Assembly: GCA_003225055.1 (NCBI GenBank)
Contig: QIAU01000152.1
Coordinates: 1-50,769, forward strand
DNA: 50,769 nucleotides
Direction of reading: 5' to 3'
Source: Acidobacteriota bacterium
GTDB taxonomy: Bacteria; Acidobacteriota; Terriglobia; Terriglobales; Acidobacteriaceae
The notes under the pieces are model-generated. The model did not search any database. It had not been told where the DNA came from and saw only the letters and a list, made by a program, of their open reading frames with translations. This document shows positions 50,146 to 50,769 of this stretch, piece after piece (within the stretch, counting starts at the first letter, position 1; every line of letters starts with the position of its first letter). A program made the translations under genes and the position numbers.

Positions 50146-50769
50146 GGGTTACCGCCCTTTCTTAGGTTTCTTTCGAAACCGCATCTTTCTGAGTCAACGG
50201 CAGAATCGGGATTTCCCCTCTCCCGCCGAACCGACGCCTCCTTGAGGCGGGAAGCGGAAATCAGGTTTATGCCCTAGGGCTCCGCCAAAAGAAGACGACG
50301 CACAGCAACTGATTCGCCCCGAGATCAATAGCTTAGCCACAGTTAGAGCACCTCTCACCACGAGCAAGTGCGGATAGGACCCTTTCGGACCCAGGGAGTT
50401 TGACGCGTGCTATTAGCGGATAACGTGAGCTGAAGGATGAGTCAATACAGCGAATTCTGTAGTTTCCAGCGCGAACCCACTGAAAAATCGGCATCACCCA
50501 GAAACCTCCGGTAGGGGAAAACCCGCGATAGCGGGTACGAGACTCGATGGTCATTGCAACCACTCCGGCGAAAGTCGCGGCTAGCCCTTTTGGAATCACT
50601 AAACCTTAGCCATGCGCCTTCATCCTGTGGTTGGGCCGCAGGCCCATGGCAAACTCCTAAACCAAAGCACAGGGATATAGAGAAACCGAGTGGCAAGCCG
50701 GTTGGTGTGGCCGAGCCGAGCAGTCGGGTAACCGTGACTTACGCCCCATAGCTAAAGCTAGGGGCTTCA
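50146..50769. other. Right-edge stretch with palindromic stem-loops
   Basis: No gene is called in 624 nt. Three stem-loops are visible: 50521-50536 (ACCCGC-GATA-GCGGGT), 50632-50646 (TGGGCC-GCA-GGCCCA) and 50743-50765. A minus-strand frame at 50333-50599 has some natural phrasing (MTIESRTRYRGFSPTGGFWV) but no ribosome site and ends abruptly. Confidence 0.5.
50743..50765. repeat. REP-like stem-loop at the window edge
   Basis: GCCCC-A-TAGC, loop TAAA, GCTA-GGGGC forms a 9-bp stem with one bulged A. Palindromes of the form GC-TAAA-GC with flanking G/C runs are common intergenic elements in acidobacteria (from memory). Weak T-runs make a terminator less likely. Confidence 0.5.

Noticed and set aside
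50180-50300. Possible riboswitch in the leader of the S8 peptidase (AGGGCATAAACC)
   Set aside because: It resembles one short block of the c-di-GMP-I consensus only; the other conserved blocks are missing.

Overview
The window reads as a chromosomal piece from an acidobacterium, probably of the Terriglobales/Koribacter/Sulfotelmatobacter type. I infer this from the mix of families. It holds a very large Oar-like TonB-dependent receptor with an N-terminal carboxypeptidase-regulatory domain. It holds PadR-linked MacB/ADOP-type permease proteins and orphan FtsX permeases. It also holds an S8 peptidase with an internal QSSAAILD repeat, a DUF4440 protein, and a CpaB/Flp pilus pair. No rRNA, tRNA, CRISPR array or intact transposase was seen, and the taxonomy is inferred from family content only.

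Layout. 0-8.4 kb: a secreted GH5-type glycosidase, the giant receptor on the opposite strand, and an ECF sigma factor followed 3 nt later by an anti-sigma factor fused to a bactofilin-like beta-helix. 8.4-21.5 kb: a decayed accessory zone. It contains vapB with a broken vapC, an intact GNAT toxin/antitoxin pair, and degraded copies of a beta-propeller gene, an ADOP permease, a TPR protein and a DUF4440 protein, with small secreted proteins between them. It ends with two overlapping MacB-like permeases. 21.5-26.4 kb: a divergent unit of padR plus an ADOP-like membrane protein on one side, and a secreted beta-barrel-like protein plus a two-gene ABC exporter on the other. Two near-identical 12-bp palindromes sit between the two arms. 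26.4-40.8 kb: small hypothetical genes, a tyrosine-recombinase locus scrambled by an inversion, and a stomatin/SPFH protein. These are followed by a VOC protein, a ChaN/Tiki-like secreted protein, a frameshifted HEAT-repeat gene, an SDR, a TPR protein, CpaB and a flavin reductase. 41-46.6 kb: a complete five-gene peptide ABC importer in the order ATPase, ATPase, permease, permease, binding protein. 46.7-50.8 kb: a Flp pilin, two small conserved-looking genes, an S8 serine peptidase, and a right edge carrying palindromic stem-loops.

The signal not explained by the genes is a dispersed repeat of roughly 25-30 bp (core GAAAYATCGCC, then often NTTNCRCTCA). It recurs between genes from 8.4 to 40.2 kb and is always in the same orientation. 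In three places it overlaps the 3' end of an open reading frame. Together with at least nine broken genes, this suggests a region that has been repeatedly invaded and rearranged. It has nevertheless kept its regulated transport, envelope-stress and secretion genes.
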